Assembly (NCBI RefSeq): GCF_024459955.1 | Contig: NZ_JANFXK010000007.1 | Location: forward strand, 62,001-126,000 | Reading direction: 5' to 3' | DNA: 64,000 bases | Source of the DNA: Anaerovorax odorimutans | Lineage (GTDB): Bacteria; Bacillota; Clostridia; Peptostreptococcales; Anaerovoracaceae | Part shown: positions 7,601 to 16,480 of the stretch, one piece after another | How the letters are laid out: each line of letters opens with the position of its first letter | Position numbering within the stretch: position 1 is the first letter of the stretch | The notes under the pieces: generated by a model | What the model was told of the DNA's origin: nothing | Databases searched by the model: none | Seen by the model: the letters and a program-made list of their open reading frames with translations, nothing else | Translations under genes and position numbers: made by a program

Positions 7601-9059
7601 TACGGTCTACTCCCGGCCCGTCATAGTCCGGCCAGTCAAAGGACATCCACGCTTCATTGCTAACATTTGGCTGGTTATATTTGATATATTCGTCATAGTT
7701 AGATACATAGGTAACATATGTGATTACGATATCCTCGTTTCCGCTGATGGTACCCAGATCCACCTTCATGGAATAGGTCTGTTCGTCTTCTGTCTTTGTC
7801 TTGGTTGCAATATCGGCATCCGCAAAGGCAAAGACTCCCTTGGTATGGCTGCCGCTTCCGCTTACTGCGTTTCCCGTTCCCCAATAAATATCCGATGTAG
7901 GTGTATTAACCGGCGTTCCTATAACCTTATCGTAAACTGTCACATTATTAAATTTATAGCCGTTTGCGTTTACCTTTAATGTCCAGGTGACTTCCCCGTT
8001 TTTCGCATCAGTAACTTGGCCTTCCTTGCTCAGCCACGTATAGGTTTTCTTGCAGTCTACGTTCTTAGTGTCTTCCGTAATTTTATCTTCGTTCGTTACA
8101 TCGACCAGCTTGGCTGTATTTTGCGCCGATACTGTAATTTCTCCATTTGTCACCTGGTTATCTTTTACAATGGCCGTCGGCTTGAGGGCTGTCTGATAGC
8201 TGAATTCCCAGACCGCGCCCTTTGTTTTCGTTGGTTTAAAGACATAGCTGAATTGATTTTTTTCAACGGTCAGCGGTTTCGTTTGCGGACTGGTTGCTTT
8301 CGGTTCCTTTACTTTAAAACTGTCTGCCACGTATTCCTGATTGTCGCTGATCACGTCGTCGATGCGCAGATCGCCTTCATACTCCTGCGACCCTTCCGTC
8401 ACTTTAATGTTCCAGGAGATTAGGTTTGTTTTGTCATCATAGGTTCCCGTCTTTTCCATCCCGGCCGGCGTAGGCACATTATCCGCCAGCGTAAGATGGA
8501 TCGTCGTAGTCGCTCCATTTACCTCAAAGTTGAGATCCGTCCCCTGTCCATCGCCGCATTTATCTTTATCCAGCTTCACCCCGAATTCCAGCCAGACATT
8601 CTTTATTTCGTCATGATTCTTTAACCCATCATCAAATTTTATGGTTACCGATCCGTCCTTTCCCTCTTCCGGAGTGAAGGTCGCCTGCCCCAGAACCGTC
8701 TCTCCATCCTGCAGCTTTGCCTCAAACTCCAGCTTTGCCCCTTCATATGGCATCAGTTTCTCCGGGATACCGGGCAGATCGTATACAACGCCTGTTTCAA
8801 AGTTCTGCTTTACATTTCCCATGTCATGCGGATACAGCGCGTCAAAATAGTATCTGACTTTCAGTTCGTCATTAAAGGCGACGCTGGCTCCACCCTCTAC
8901 CAGCTTCCCGTCTTTATAAATTACTATTTTATTCACCAGATTTTTTACATCATAACCCGTCCCGCCTTCTGCGCTGGCAGCAATCGCGCCGCTGTTGAAC
9001 GCGGCCCCTGCGATTAAGACGCTCAGTATTATTGCAAGTATCCTTTTTCCTTTTTTCAT
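4638..9059 (-). CDS. Large surface adhesin with collagen-binding-like and SpaA/Cna_B repeats
   Basis: A 1473-aa exported protein. An N-terminal signal peptide (KKGKRILAIILSVLIAGAAF) is followed by about 900 residues of repeated beta-rich domains resembling Cna-type adhesin modules, with recurring elements like TYDYASKTLSWRIEVN and STHEITWEVTVNKN. Four SpaA/Cna_B (prealbumin-like) domains follow, marked by KGAVFALLYDD, AGARFTFYELDEQG, AGSTYGLYKE and LAGAHLQVEDKDG, each ending in an E-x-x-x-P-x-G-Y-type strand (ETKAPAGY, ETEAPKGY). These often carry isopeptide bonds. The C-terminus is VETGDPSMEKG, one membrane segment and RKRK. That is a sorting-signal layout with VETGD in place of LPxTG. No sortase or partner pilin is nearby. 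It is a single-gene unit. Confidence 0.85.
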   Translation of the reverse strand: MKKGKRILAIILSVLIAGAAFNSGAIAASAEGGTGYDVKNLVNKIVIYKDGKLVEGGASVAFNDELKVRYYFDALYPHDMGNVKQNFETGVVYDLPGIPEKLMPYEGAKLEFEAKLQDGETVLGQATFTPEEGKDGSVTIKFDDGLKNHDEIKNVWLEFGVKLDKDKCGDGQGTDLNFEVNGATTTIHLTLADNVPTPAGMEKTGTYDDKTNLISWNIKVTEGSQEYEGDLRIDDVISDNQEYVADSFKVKEPKATSPQTKPLTVEKNQFSYVFKPTKTKGAVWEFSYQTALKPTAIVKDNQVTNGEITVSAQNTAKLVDVTNEDKITEDTKNVDCKKTYTWLSKEGQVTDAKNGEVTWTLKVNANGYKFNNVTVYDKVIGTPVNTPTSDIYWGTGNAVSGSGSHTKGVFAFADADIATKTKTEDEQTYSMKVDLGTISGNEDIVITYVTYVSNYDEYIKYNQPNVSNEAWMSFDWPDYDGPGVDRRVGVPTLNKGLPIAQAVISKSNGTYNESTHEITWEVTVNKNKAALDNAQVVDILGAHGNDTTGDNSQTYVSYSNLKIGGTAVKDEIPNFVDKSEPGKVKFNFGDRLNGKTATFTLTTKLADPNYYEANTTATGAKTFYNKVELYDGEDYLDYDDGNVTPTNTVLQKEDPTYDYASKTLSWRIEVNHDKMALAGPVVSDRIAQGLLLEKDTIRFADKTPIPAGEDGDAKPYYTYSSGELRVYLEDFKTGDEAKTICFDTKIDVENAVFDGKAFKSYNGDIPVSNQATLTKTSSSNPVSDSGNTNIKNQFLDKTGKIDTTAGLRIDYNVVINQPGISLPKDTYVTDILSPGLALNLPSIELREAEVLSDGTVKPKEDSIPFSYETEILQEGNTYKKEAGSYLLKIHLDNPGTKTYVLTYNAAVSDTNKESYSNEISMTGMDPESKDTSVQMSQGELVGSGGGTVSNASRVEITKLDVDHKDEKLKGAVFALLYDDHLIEKKTTDNDGKVSFSGMEPNFEYTIREIEPAAGYKGKLISVEKAAGQGKEDVTLGSDQQSFSFTAPSPGYTTRLQFYAYNEKYKIQFKKAGLIHETCSNPALNAPDGKETKLLAGARFTFYELDEQGKRTGNSKAFDSNEDGIVTAEGIGWGQYEIEETKAPAGYLQDKTIYYAKVEPTGTSGLTKKDGTPVANNAWINDVPRTDIILHKVNEKNTNEPVAGSTYGLYKEVKAEQSAKKSKAAKAQEQSSQLQLVATAVTDKDGLIKFEGVLMDTNYIIRELKAPDGSYVSKNPITIQFKTDAQGKVSVSSYDDGDGTTVIDPATGEIVWKEPPVEVEFYKKDESGKLLAGAHLQVEDKDGNVVEKWISDGKAPHLISGLLTADTQYYLVETEAPKGYRIAKKVPFTVKAVEVGPGENRIIKVEMTNLKETAKGGKSEKGGSKGDASSVETGDPSMEKGLWKVLLAAALSLAAMALLTAGYFRKRKSVRDKR

Positions 9060-9221
9060 CCGTTACACCTCTTGTCATTCCCATGTTTTTTAGCTCGCCA
9101 TTCCATTATAATCAAACTTTATTGGCATGTTCGTTTCTTACCTAATTCCACATAATCTTACAAAAGCTGTATGTTTCCGGAAGTCTTTTCCGTTTCCCGC
9201 TGCTTTGAAAAGGGGGCCCGC

Positions 9222-9277
9222 GGTAAGGTTATCGTAAGAACTTTTGTCACGAAATAGTAAGAACCTGCTGTTATACT
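9222..9277 (+). promoter_or_regulatory. Promoter region with direct repeats, likely response-regulator site
   Basis: Upstream of the ABC operon a -10 TATACT (9272-9277) has no recognisable -35. The region holds GTAAGAAC at 9234-9241 and again at 9257-9264, 23 bp apart, plus a related GGTAAGG at 9222. This suggests activation by an OmpR-type regulator, plausibly the one encoded at 12709. Confidence 0.4.
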
Positions 9278-9316
9278 AAATATCATGGAAACCAAAAGGA
9301 CAGAGGGGGAAAACTT

Positions 9317-9985
9317 ATGCGTATTTTAACAGCAGAGAATCTATACAAAATATATGGGAAAGGTGAAAGCGAAGTCCGGGCACTGGACGGCGTATCCCTG
9401 GCAATCGAGGAGGGAGAATTTCTGGCCGTGGTCGGAACCTCGGGCAGCGGAAAATCCACTTTGCTCAACATGCTGGGCGGACTGGACCGGCCCACTTCGG
9501 GCAGCGTCACGGTCCGGGGCAAACGTTTATTTAAAATGAAGGACGATTCCCTGACGATCTTTCGCAGGCGGAACATCGGCTTTGTTTTCCAAAATTATAA
9601 TCTGGTACCGGTATTGAATGTTTACGAAAACATCGTTCTGCCCATTGAGTTGGACGGAATCAAACCAGACGATACTTACATCCGTATTATCATGGATATG
9701 CTGAAGCTGACTGACAAAAAACACAGCATGCCCGGCAATCTATCCGGCGGACAGCAGCAGAGAGTCGCCATCGCCAGAGCCCTGTCTACAAAACCGGCCA
9801 TTATTCTGGCCGACGAGCCAACGGGAAACCTGGACAGTAAAACGACCCAGGAGGTGCTCCTGCTGCTTCGGGCCACCAGCAAAAAATTTCATCAGACCAT
9901 TGTCATGATCACCCATAACGAAGAGATCGCCCAGATGGCTGACCGTATCATCCGCATTGAGGACGGAAAGGTGGTGAACCGGTAA
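9317..9985 (+). CDS. ABC transporter ATP-binding protein (MacB/LolD/BceA type)
   Basis: A 222-aa cytoplasmic ATPase. Walker [10 protein letters not shown] near residue 40, Q-loop [10 protein letters not shown], signature LSGGQQQR, Walker [10 protein letters not shown] and H-loop MITHNE are all intact. The FtsX-associated subfamily is indicated by the [11 protein letters not shown] context and by the partner permease, whose ATG overlaps this stop. With the downstream two-component system, a role in extruding or sensing an antimicrobial peptide or envelope-active compound is the usual reading. The substrate is not visible. Confidence 0.88.
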   Translation: MRILTAENLYKIYGKGESEVRALDGVSLAIEEGEFLAVVGTSGSGKSTLLNMLGGLDRPTSGSVTVRGKRLFKMKDDSLTIFRRRNIGFVFQNYNLVPVLNVYENIVLPIELDGIKPDDTYIRIIMDMLKLTDKKHSMPGNLSGGQQQRVAIARALSTKPAIILADEPTGNLDSKTTQEVLLLLRATSKKFHQTIVMITHNEEIAQMADRIIRIEDGKVVNR

Positions 9986-12519
9986 TGGACCCAATGAGAA
10001 ACAACAACAGCCCGGTGATAAAGCGGATCGCAAAACGGTCCCTTGCGGCCAATCGCACCCGCAACATTTTCGCCATCTGCGCCATCATTCTGACCACCTT
10101 TATGCTCTCTTCCGTATTCAGCATCGGCAGCAGTCTGCTGCAGAACATGAAAACCATGCAGATACGGGCAATGGGAACTACGGCCAGCGTTTTTCTTAAA
10201 AATCCTTCCGAATCTCAGATTGAGCAAGTAAAAAAGCAGGATCTGGTCCAGGCGGCAGGCATGGAGATCGCTGTGGGGTCAATCAAGGCCAAGACAGCCT
10301 CCGAAAAAGACGCGCAGATCGCCATGGCCTATTACGATGACACCCAGTGGCGGGAGCATTATCAGCCCGCTATCAGCCATATCAACGGGGAATATCCCCG
10401 GACTTATGATAAAATCATGCTCTCCGAGAGGGCCTTAAAGCAATTGGATATTCAGGCTCCGAAAATAAATCAGACCATCCGCCTCACTTATGTCACCAGA
10501 CTCGGAACAAAAACCTCCGACTTTCGCTTGTCGGGCTGGTACCGGAATTATACTCCCGCGGACACGGGCATGGCGCTGCTTTCAAAGGACTATTGTCTGA
10601 GCGAAGGATTTACGGGACAGAAGGACGGCCGCCTGTCGATTTCCTGCGCGCCGGGCGATCGATTGGACTGTCAGGAACAGCTCAATCGGAATGTTTCTTT
10701 GCAAAAAGGCCAAACCTTCCAATCCTCCTACGACCCGCGGGAAGGCAACTCGACGGATACCCTGTATATCGCGGCCACATTAATCGGAATCGCACTCTTC
10801 ATCGTCCTCAGCGGCTATCTTCTGATTTATAACGTTCTGTACATTTCCGTTACAAAGGATATCCGCTTTTACGGTATGCTGAAAACCATCGGCGCCGCGC
10901 CCAAACAGATCAAAAAACTGGTACGCAGTCAAATCTTCCGTCTGTCGGCGATCGGAATTCCCATCGGTATTCTTCTGGCAGCCGCGGCCTCCTTTATCGT
11001 TGTGCCCTTTGCCTTAACGCTGTTTTCCGATTCCGGGAGCAGCGCGGAGATCATGCCGGGAGATGTTTCCTTCAATCCGTGGATTTTTATCGCGACCATG
11101 CTCTTTTCTCTGCTGACCGTTATTATCAGCTGCCGAAAGCCGGCCAAAATTGCCGGAAATGTTTCCCCGGTAGAGGCCCTGAAATACACCGGTCTTTCCT
11201 CCGGCAGGAAATCCGCAAAGCGTAAATCAACCTCAGGAGGGAACGTCCGCAGGATGGCTTTTCACAATGTCTTCCGCGGGAAAAAGAGAAGCGCGCTGGT
11301 CTTCGCCTCTCTATTCATGGGAACGATCACGTTTTTGGGAGTTACCAGCTTTATTGACAGCCTGGGCGTCGATCAATATCTGGAGCGGTATATGCCCAAC
11401 GATTTTAGAATCACCAGCATTCCGCCCATCAACCATAAATTCGACGAGCAGTATATAGCATCCCTTTCCAAGATTGACGGAGTGGACTCCATGGAAACAA
11501 TATCCACGTTGAACTGCGATATTGATCCCGATGAAAAAACCCTGGAGCCGCTATTTCGCTCAGAGACCATCAAGTCCGACGACGGCACTTCCTATGAGGA
11601 TATGGCGGAGAACTTAAAGCTGGCGCTGGCTGAAGGCCAAATGGGCGTTTGGATTTTTTCCATCGATGATCATTATGTTGAAGACTATAACAAGTCCCAT
11701 GAAAACAAAATCGATCTTGCGGCTTTTCGGCAGGGCAAGCTTGCGATTCTCGGCTACGATGACGGCTCCGGCTATGGCGATATGCTGGGGCGCAGTATAA
11801 AGCTTTCGCCAAAAGGTCAGGGAAAATACCGGACAGTGAAAGTAGGCGGCATCTTTGACCACGAAGACTGTTTGATCCCCTCCGGTTACGGACAAATGGC
11901 CGGACTGATGGATCTGGTTTTTGTCAGCGATGCCTTTATGAAAAAGATGTCCCCTGACCCGGTCATTTACAACATTACGATCAACGCCGACTCCGGCAGA
12001 GAGCCATATGTTGAGCAGCAAATTCAAAAGCTGAACAGCACCCTGGTGGACACGTCCTTTGAATTTCACTTCAAATCGGATATACGGGAATCGTTCCTCT
12101 CCGGCATGACATCCATGCGCATACTGGGCGGCGGAATTTCTATCATGCTGCTGATTATCGGGGTCCTGAATTTCATTAACGTGATGCTGACCAGCGTCTA
12201 TACCCGCAGGCAGGAGCTGGCAGTCATGGAAAGCGTAGGCATGACCAAACGGCAGATCAAAAATATGCTTACCTGGGAGGGCGGTTACTACGCGCTCATC
12301 ACCACCGGGCTGATTCTGACGGTCGGCAATGGACTGCTCTGGCTTATGTCCCGATCGGTAACCGGTATCGCCGACTACGCGGTCTATCATTATCCGATTT
12401 TGCTGCTGATTCTGCTGGTACAGCTACTCTTCATCATCTGCCTTCTCGTTCCGCGTATCGTCTTTCGGGCCACGTCCAAAGAGAGCGTAACAGAGAGGCT
12501 TCATCAAATCGACAGCTGA
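9985..12519 (+). CDS. FtsX-type ABC transporter permease
   Basis: An 844-aa membrane protein. One N-terminal membrane segment is followed by an extracytoplasmic domain, then three membrane helices around residues 255-400 (first FtsX module), a second extracytoplasmic domain of about 280 residues, and a C-terminal FtsX module (GGGISIMLLIIGVLNFINVM onward, with RRQELAVMESVGMTKRQIK as the coupling motif). This two-module layout is that of LolC/E- or SalY-like mechanotransmission permeases. It works with the preceding ATPase. A weak GC-rich hairpin (12559-12579) lies after it. Confidence 0.85.
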   Translation: MDPMRNNNSPVIKRIAKRSLAANRTRNIFAICAIILTTFMLSSVFSIGSSLLQNMKTMQIRAMGTTASVFLKNPSESQIEQVKKQDLVQAAGMEIAVGSIKAKTASEKDAQIAMAYYDDTQWREHYQPAISHINGEYPRTYDKIMLSERALKQLDIQAPKINQTIRLTYVTRLGTKTSDFRLSGWYRNYTPADTGMALLSKDYCLSEGFTGQKDGRLSISCAPGDRLDCQEQLNRNVSLQKGQTFQSSYDPREGNSTDTLYIAATLIGIALFIVLSGYLLIYNVLYISVTKDIRFYGMLKTIGAAPKQIKKLVRSQIFRLSAIGIPIGILLAAAASFIVVPFALTLFSDSGSSAEIMPGDVSFNPWIFIATMLFSLLTVIISCRKPAKIAGNVSPVEALKYTGLSSGRKSAKRKSTSGGNVRRMAFHNVFRGKKRSALVFASLFMGTITFLGVTSFIDSLGVDQYLERYMPNDFRITSIPPINHKFDEQYIASLSKIDGVDSMETISTLNCDIDPDEKTLEPLFRSETIKSDDGTSYEDMAENLKLALAEGQMGVWIFSIDDHYVEDYNKSHENKIDLAAFRQGKLAILGYDDGSGYGDMLGRSIKLSPKGQGKYRTVKVGGIFDHEDCLIPSGYGQMAGLMDLVFVSDAFMKKMSPDPVIYNITINADSGREPYVEQQIQKLNSTLVDTSFEFHFKSDIRESFLSGMTSMRILGGGISIMLLIIGVLNFINVMLTSVYTRRQELAVMESVGMTKRQIKNMLTWEGGYYALITTGLILTVGNGLLWLMSRSVTGIADYAVYHYPILLLILLVQLLFIICLLVPRIVFRATSKESVTERLHQIDS

Positions 12520-12558
12520 TTGGCAGCTGACCGACAGCGCTGCGATCCTTCCACGGGC

Positions 12559-12579
12559 GGCGCCTGATTTTCAGGCGCC
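12559..12579 (+). terminator. Possible weak terminator or attenuating hairpin
   Basis: GGCGCCTGA..TCAGGCGCC is a strong 9-bp stem between the permease and the response regulator, but it is followed by TTGTTCCCG rather than a clean T-run. It may reduce read-through into the regulator genes. Confidence 0.35.
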
Positions 12580-12708
12580 TTGTTCCCGCGGTTCTTTTGT
12601 TTTTTTGACAAATCGGAGGAATTGGTGCATTCTGTTAGAAACAGCCTTTCCGGCAGCCGGAGGGCGATTCTCCAAAAGCTGCCGCCGGTACATCATGAGG
12701 AGGTTATT

Positions 12709-13389
12709 ATGGCCAAAATTTTATTACTGGAGGATGATAAAGTTCTCAGCAAAGGAATTCAGATCACGCTGGAAAAAAGCGGGCATACGGTGATTCCGGC
12801 ATTTACCTTTTTTGACGGTGCCGCGGCCTGCGCTACGCAAACCTTCGATCTCTTCCTTCTGGACATCGGCCTTCCCGACGGCAATGGAATGGATTTCTGT
12901 CGAAAGCTTCGAACCTCTTCGGACAACCCCATCCTGTTTCTCACGGCCAACGATACGGAAGCCGATATGCTGGAGGGCTTTTCCGCCGGCTGCGACGACT
13001 ATATCGCCAAGCCCTTTTCCATCAAAGTCCTGCGGCACAAAATCGAAGCTATGCTGCGCAGGTCCTCCGCGGAAAACGTGCCTTCGAACCGCTTTTGTTA
13101 CAAGGATCTTATCATTGATTTTGACCGCATGAACGTTCAAAAAAACGGTCGGGACTGTCGTCTGACCGCTACGGAATATCGTCTGCTGGAGTACATGGCT
13201 AAAAATCGGGGAAAAGTTCTGACCCGCTCCATGCTTTTGTCCCGGTTGTGGGATATGGACGGGAACTTTATTGATGAAAATACCCTCAGCGTCCATGTGG
13301 GCCGGCTGCGCAGAAAGCTGGAAACAGACCCGAAAAATCCGCAATACATCATTACGGTTTTTGGCATTGGTTACACCTTCGGAGAATAG
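12709..13389 (+). CDS. OmpR/PhoB-family response regulator
   Basis: A 226-aa regulator. I placed the start at the ATG at 12709, which has GAGGAGG 7 nt upstream and opens with AKILLLEDDKVL; an upstream in-frame ATG at 12580 has neither. The receiver domain has the acidic pair EDD, phospho-acceptor Asp in LFLLDIGLPDG and Lys in YIAKPF. The winged-helix DNA-binding domain (LTATEYRLLEYMAKN, NTLSVHVGRLRRKLE) completes an OmpR type. It is encoded 14 nt before its kinase and next to the ABC transporter, which it probably controls. Confidence 0.9.
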   Translation: MAKILLLEDDKVLSKGIQITLEKSGHTVIPAFTFFDGAAACATQTFDLFLLDIGLPDGNGMDFCRKLRTSSDNPILFLTANDTEADMLEGFSAGCDDYIAKPFSIKVLRHKIEAMLRRSSAENVPSNRFCYKDLIIDFDRMNVQKNGRDCRLTATEYRLLEYMAKNRGKVLTRSMLLSRLWDMDGNFIDENTLSVHVGRLRRKLETDPKNPQYIITVFGIGYTFGE

Positions 13390-13403
13390 TTGGAGAAACT
13401 GCC

Positions 13404-14420
13404 ATGAAATATTACAACCCTGTAAAAATCCTGCTGCTCGCAGGGATCGCACTGACCGGCTGCGCCATGCCTCTGGTCTTTTGGATATGCTCAGAAGACC
13501 CTGGCCTTACCGGAATCGCAGCCGGATTTTCCGCAGCCTTTCTGCTGCTGGCGCTGCTGAGTCTTTGGAACAGTCAGACTTATATCCGCAAAACCGTCAT
13601 CGCCCTGTCGGATCTGCTTGCTTCCATAGGAGATCTCCGGGGGGACCCGGCCCTTTCGGTAACAGAGGATACCTTGCTGTCCAAGCTGCAGAGTCAGATC
13701 CTGAGATTTACCGATATCCTTCAGGCCCACCGGGATGAAGCTTTGAAAAAAGAAAGGGAGATCAAGTCCCTGGTCTCCGATATTTCTCATCAGCTAAAAA
13801 CCCCGATAGCCGCGCTGAAAATGTACGGAGAACTGCTGGAGGACGATACCATTACCGCTGATGAACGAAAGGAGTATTTGTCTACTCTGATGTCCTCCCT
13901 TTCAAAGCTGGAATTTCTCATGGACAGCCTGATTAAAATGTCCCGGCTGGAAAGCCATATCATTCGGCTGAATCCCTGCAAAGCCAGCCTCAGCCAGACC
14001 GTGCTGGAAGCCGTTATGCAGTGTCACATTCAGGCAAAAAAGAAAAGAATCGACATCTCTTTTGAAGAACCGGAGGACGACCTCCTCCTTGCCCATGACC
14101 GCAGGTGGACGGCAGAAGCAATCTATAACCTGCTGGACAATGCTGTAAAATACACCCCGCCTCACGGATCCATACGCATAGCGATCCTGCGCTATGAAAT
14201 GTTCTGCAGGCTGAACATTTGCGATACGGGCCCGGGCATTCCCGCCGATGAACAGGAAAAAGTGTTCCGGCGGTTCTACCGGGGAAAAGGCAGCGGAGAT
14301 CAGGAAGGGCTGGGAATCGGGCTGTATCTTAGCAGAAAAATCATCACCGACCAGGGCGGCTACATCAAGCTGCGATCTTCGGAAAGCGGCAGCACCTTCT
14401 CCGTATTTCTGCCCATGTAA
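13404..14420 (+). CDS. Sensor histidine kinase, short intramembrane-type sensor
   Basis: A 338-aa kinase. Two membrane helices (about residues 8-27 and 37-54) are separated by only a few outside residues, so there is no periplasmic sensor domain. A linker follows, then the HisKA motif SDISHQLKTPIAALK (His near 131), N-box LLDNAVKYTPP, and G-boxes DTGPGIP and GLGIGLYLS. This layout is typical of kinases that sense through a partner ABC transporter (Bce-like), which matches the neighbours. Confidence 0.87.
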   Translation: MKYYNPVKILLLAGIALTGCAMPLVFWICSEDPGLTGIAAGFSAAFLLLALLSLWNSQTYIRKTVIALSDLLASIGDLRGDPALSVTEDTLLSKLQSQILRFTDILQAHRDEALKKEREIKSLVSDISHQLKTPIAALKMYGELLEDDTITADERKEYLSTLMSSLSKLEFLMDSLIKMSRLESHIIRLNPCKASLSQTVLEAVMQCHIQAKKKRIDISFEEPEDDLLLAHDRRWTAEAIYNLLDNAVKYTPPHGSIRIAILRYEMFCRLNICDTGPGIPADEQEKVFRRFYRGKGSGDQEGLGIGLYLSRKIITDQGGYIKLRSSESGSTFSVFLPM

Positions 14421-14470
14421 TCCGTATTTTTTTTCGTTCCCGCGGCAACCTAAGCAGGAGGTGAACAAAT

Positions 14471-14617
14471 ATGGATTTAAACAGATTTAAGAACGATAAT
14501 CGGGCCAACCCGTGGCTGGTGATTGAGCACATGGTCGGAGAAACGGAAAAACAAATTGAAAAAATGACCGGGAAAAAGGTAAAGCTCATTGTACGGGAGC
14601 CGGGGCGCTGGGCCTGA
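14471..14617 (+). CDS. Small 48-aa protein of unknown function
   Basis: A short gene with a strong AGGAGGTG site 7 nt before the ATG. It reads DLNRFKNDNRANPWLVIEH and continues with a charged helix (ETEKQIEKMTGKKVK) ending VREPGRWA. No signal or membrane segment. It sits 50 nt after the kinase stop and about 100 nt before the Cache kinase. I do not recognise the family. The ribosome binding site is the main evidence that it is real. Confidence 0.5.
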   Translation: MDLNRFKNDNRANPWLVIEHMVGETEKQIEKMTGKKVKLIVREPGRWA

Positions 14618-14714
14618 TGGAAAAACGCGGGCTGCCTGCCGCTTGCCGCGGAGGGCGGCCTCTACATATTTCCTCCGTTTTCAAGTCCGCCGGTTCTATG
14701 GTATAATAAGGAAT

Positions 14715-16478
14715 ATGAGTAAACCAGTATTAAAAATCATCGGACTTATTACGCTCTTTTCCATGACCGTTGCTTTCGTGATCGGCTCCATCGTTCTGAT
14801 CCGCAGCACCGATTATTTGACTGCCGAAATTAAGGGAAAAATCGTCAGCACCGCCGAAAACTATGCCCACAATTTCAGCGCCAGCTTCAACCACATGGAA
14901 GGCCTCACCGACTCCCTGGCCGCTCATGTCACCACATCCTTTGACCGAAACCGCTTCGAGGCTGACCCCAAAGGCTATCTGCGCCAGTACAAAAAACAGC
15001 TGTCGCAGATGGTGCGGGAAACCCTTTCCACCACCAGTACGGCCCACAGCCTCTATGTCACCTTCAACCCGGAGCTTACTTCGGACAACGATGAGGTCTG
15101 GTACGCGGTTATGGACGGCAAAATCAAGGAGATTTCAGCGGATTTTAAAAATAACAAACGGGACTTTCAGCTGCCCTATAAAGAGGATATGGCTTATTTT
15201 TTCGAACCTCAGAACAAGGACACCGGCATCTGGATCGGACCTTACTTCGATAAAGACATCAAACAGGAGGTATTTTCCTATTCCCGGGCGATCTACGTGG
15301 GCGATATGTTCGTCGGCGTAGCCGGCGCTGATATTTCCGCTGACGATACGGTGAATATTATCAGCCGGATGAAGCTCTACGACAGCGGATATTCGATTCT
15401 TTTGGATGAAAACTTTCAGGTTGTGGTGCATCCTGAGGCCGATGGAAGAAGCGAAGAGGATCTGCTTTCTCCGTCACTGAAAAAAAAGCTGGAGAAAACC
15501 AGGGACAAAAAATCCGGAATCATTGAATACACGCTGGACGGGACCGATAAGCTCCTTGGGTTTTCCCGGCTGGACAATGTCTGGACCTTTATGGTCGTTC
15601 AGCCTGAATCGGAGGCCTTTGCGCCCATAGACTCTCTGACCGGGGTTTTAATTACCCTGGGCGTTATCCTCGCCATTGTGCTGATCGCCTTTCTCATTGT
15701 TTTTTCCATGCCCTTTCTTAAAAAGCAGCATTCCCTGGAAGAGGAAAACCGGGAAAAGGATATCATGCTGATCTATCAGTCCCGTCAGGCGAAAACCGGA
15801 GAAATGATGGGAAACATCACCCATCAGTGGAAGCAGCCGCTCAACACCATCAATCTGATCCTGGCCAATCTTCTGGACAGCTACCGCTTTGGAGATCTGG
15901 ACGAGGCCCGGCTGCAGAAAAGCGTTTCCAAGGTTGAAAACATCGTAGAGAGGATGTCCGAAACCATTACGGACTTTTCTGATTTTCTCAAGCCGTCAAA
16001 GGAAAAAATACCCTTTGATGTAAGGGACTGCGTCAAAACGGCCCTTTCCCTTATGGAGGAGAGTATCAATTATCATCGGATCACAGTATCCGTTTCCTAC
16101 GATGGCGATACAACGACTTTCGGATATCCCAATGAGTTGACTCACGTTATTTTCAACCTTCTCAATAATGCCCGGGATGCCATTGTCGAGGCGGTGCCCG
16201 CCCAGCGTGAAATCGCCATTCAGGTCTCTGAGGACACCGGTTTTCTGGAAATCACAATTACCAATACCGGCGGGCAGATCAGTCCGGAAAACGCTCCCCG
16301 CCTTTTTGAGCCTTATTTTACAACAAAAGAAGCTTCCGGAGGGACAGGCCTGGGCCTGTATATCTCCAGACAGATCATCGAGCAAAGGATGGGCGGCAGC
16401 CTTCAGCTGAAAAACGTGCCCCACGGAGTTTGCTGTCTCATTCGGATACCATGCGCAGGGACAATCAAGGAGGAATAG
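14715..16478 (+). CDS. Cache-domain sensor histidine kinase
   Basis: A 587-aa membrane kinase. I set the start at the ATG at 14715, which opens directly into a signal-anchor helix (LKIIGLITLFSMTVAFVIGS); an open frame extends upstream without a credible start. A large extracytoplasmic region (about residues 40-310) resembles a double Cache ligand-binding domain (WIGPYFDKDIKQEVFSYSRA, GVAGADISADD). A second helix, then the H-box GNITHQWKQPLNTI, N-box NLLNNARDAI and G-box GGTGLGLYISRQIIEQRMGG follow. HQWKQPL kinases usually sense small organic ligands. The partner is the REC-DUF2294 protein 2 nt downstream. Confidence 0.85.
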   Translation: MSKPVLKIIGLITLFSMTVAFVIGSIVLIRSTDYLTAEIKGKIVSTAENYAHNFSASFNHMEGLTDSLAAHVTTSFDRNRFEADPKGYLRQYKKQLSQMVRETLSTTSTAHSLYVTFNPELTSDNDEVWYAVMDGKIKEISADFKNNKRDFQLPYKEDMAYFFEPQNKDTGIWIGPYFDKDIKQEVFSYSRAIYVGDMFVGVAGADISADDTVNIISRMKLYDSGYSILLDENFQVVVHPEADGRSEEDLLSPSLKKKLEKTRDKKSGIIEYTLDGTDKLLGFSRLDNVWTFMVVQPESEAFAPIDSLTGVLITLGVILAIVLIAFLIVFSMPFLKKQHSLEEENREKDIMLIYQSRQAKTGEMMGNITHQWKQPLNTINLILANLLDSYRFGDLDEARLQKSVSKVENIVERMSETITDFSDFLKPSKEKIPFDVRDCVKTALSLMEESINYHRITVSVSYDGDTTTFGYPNELTHVIFNLLNNARDAIVEAVPAQREIAIQVSEDTGFLEITITNTGGQISPENAPRLFEPYFTTKEASGGTGLGLYISRQIIEQRMGGSLQLKNVPHGVCCLIRIPCAGTIKEE

Positions 16479-16480
16479 CA

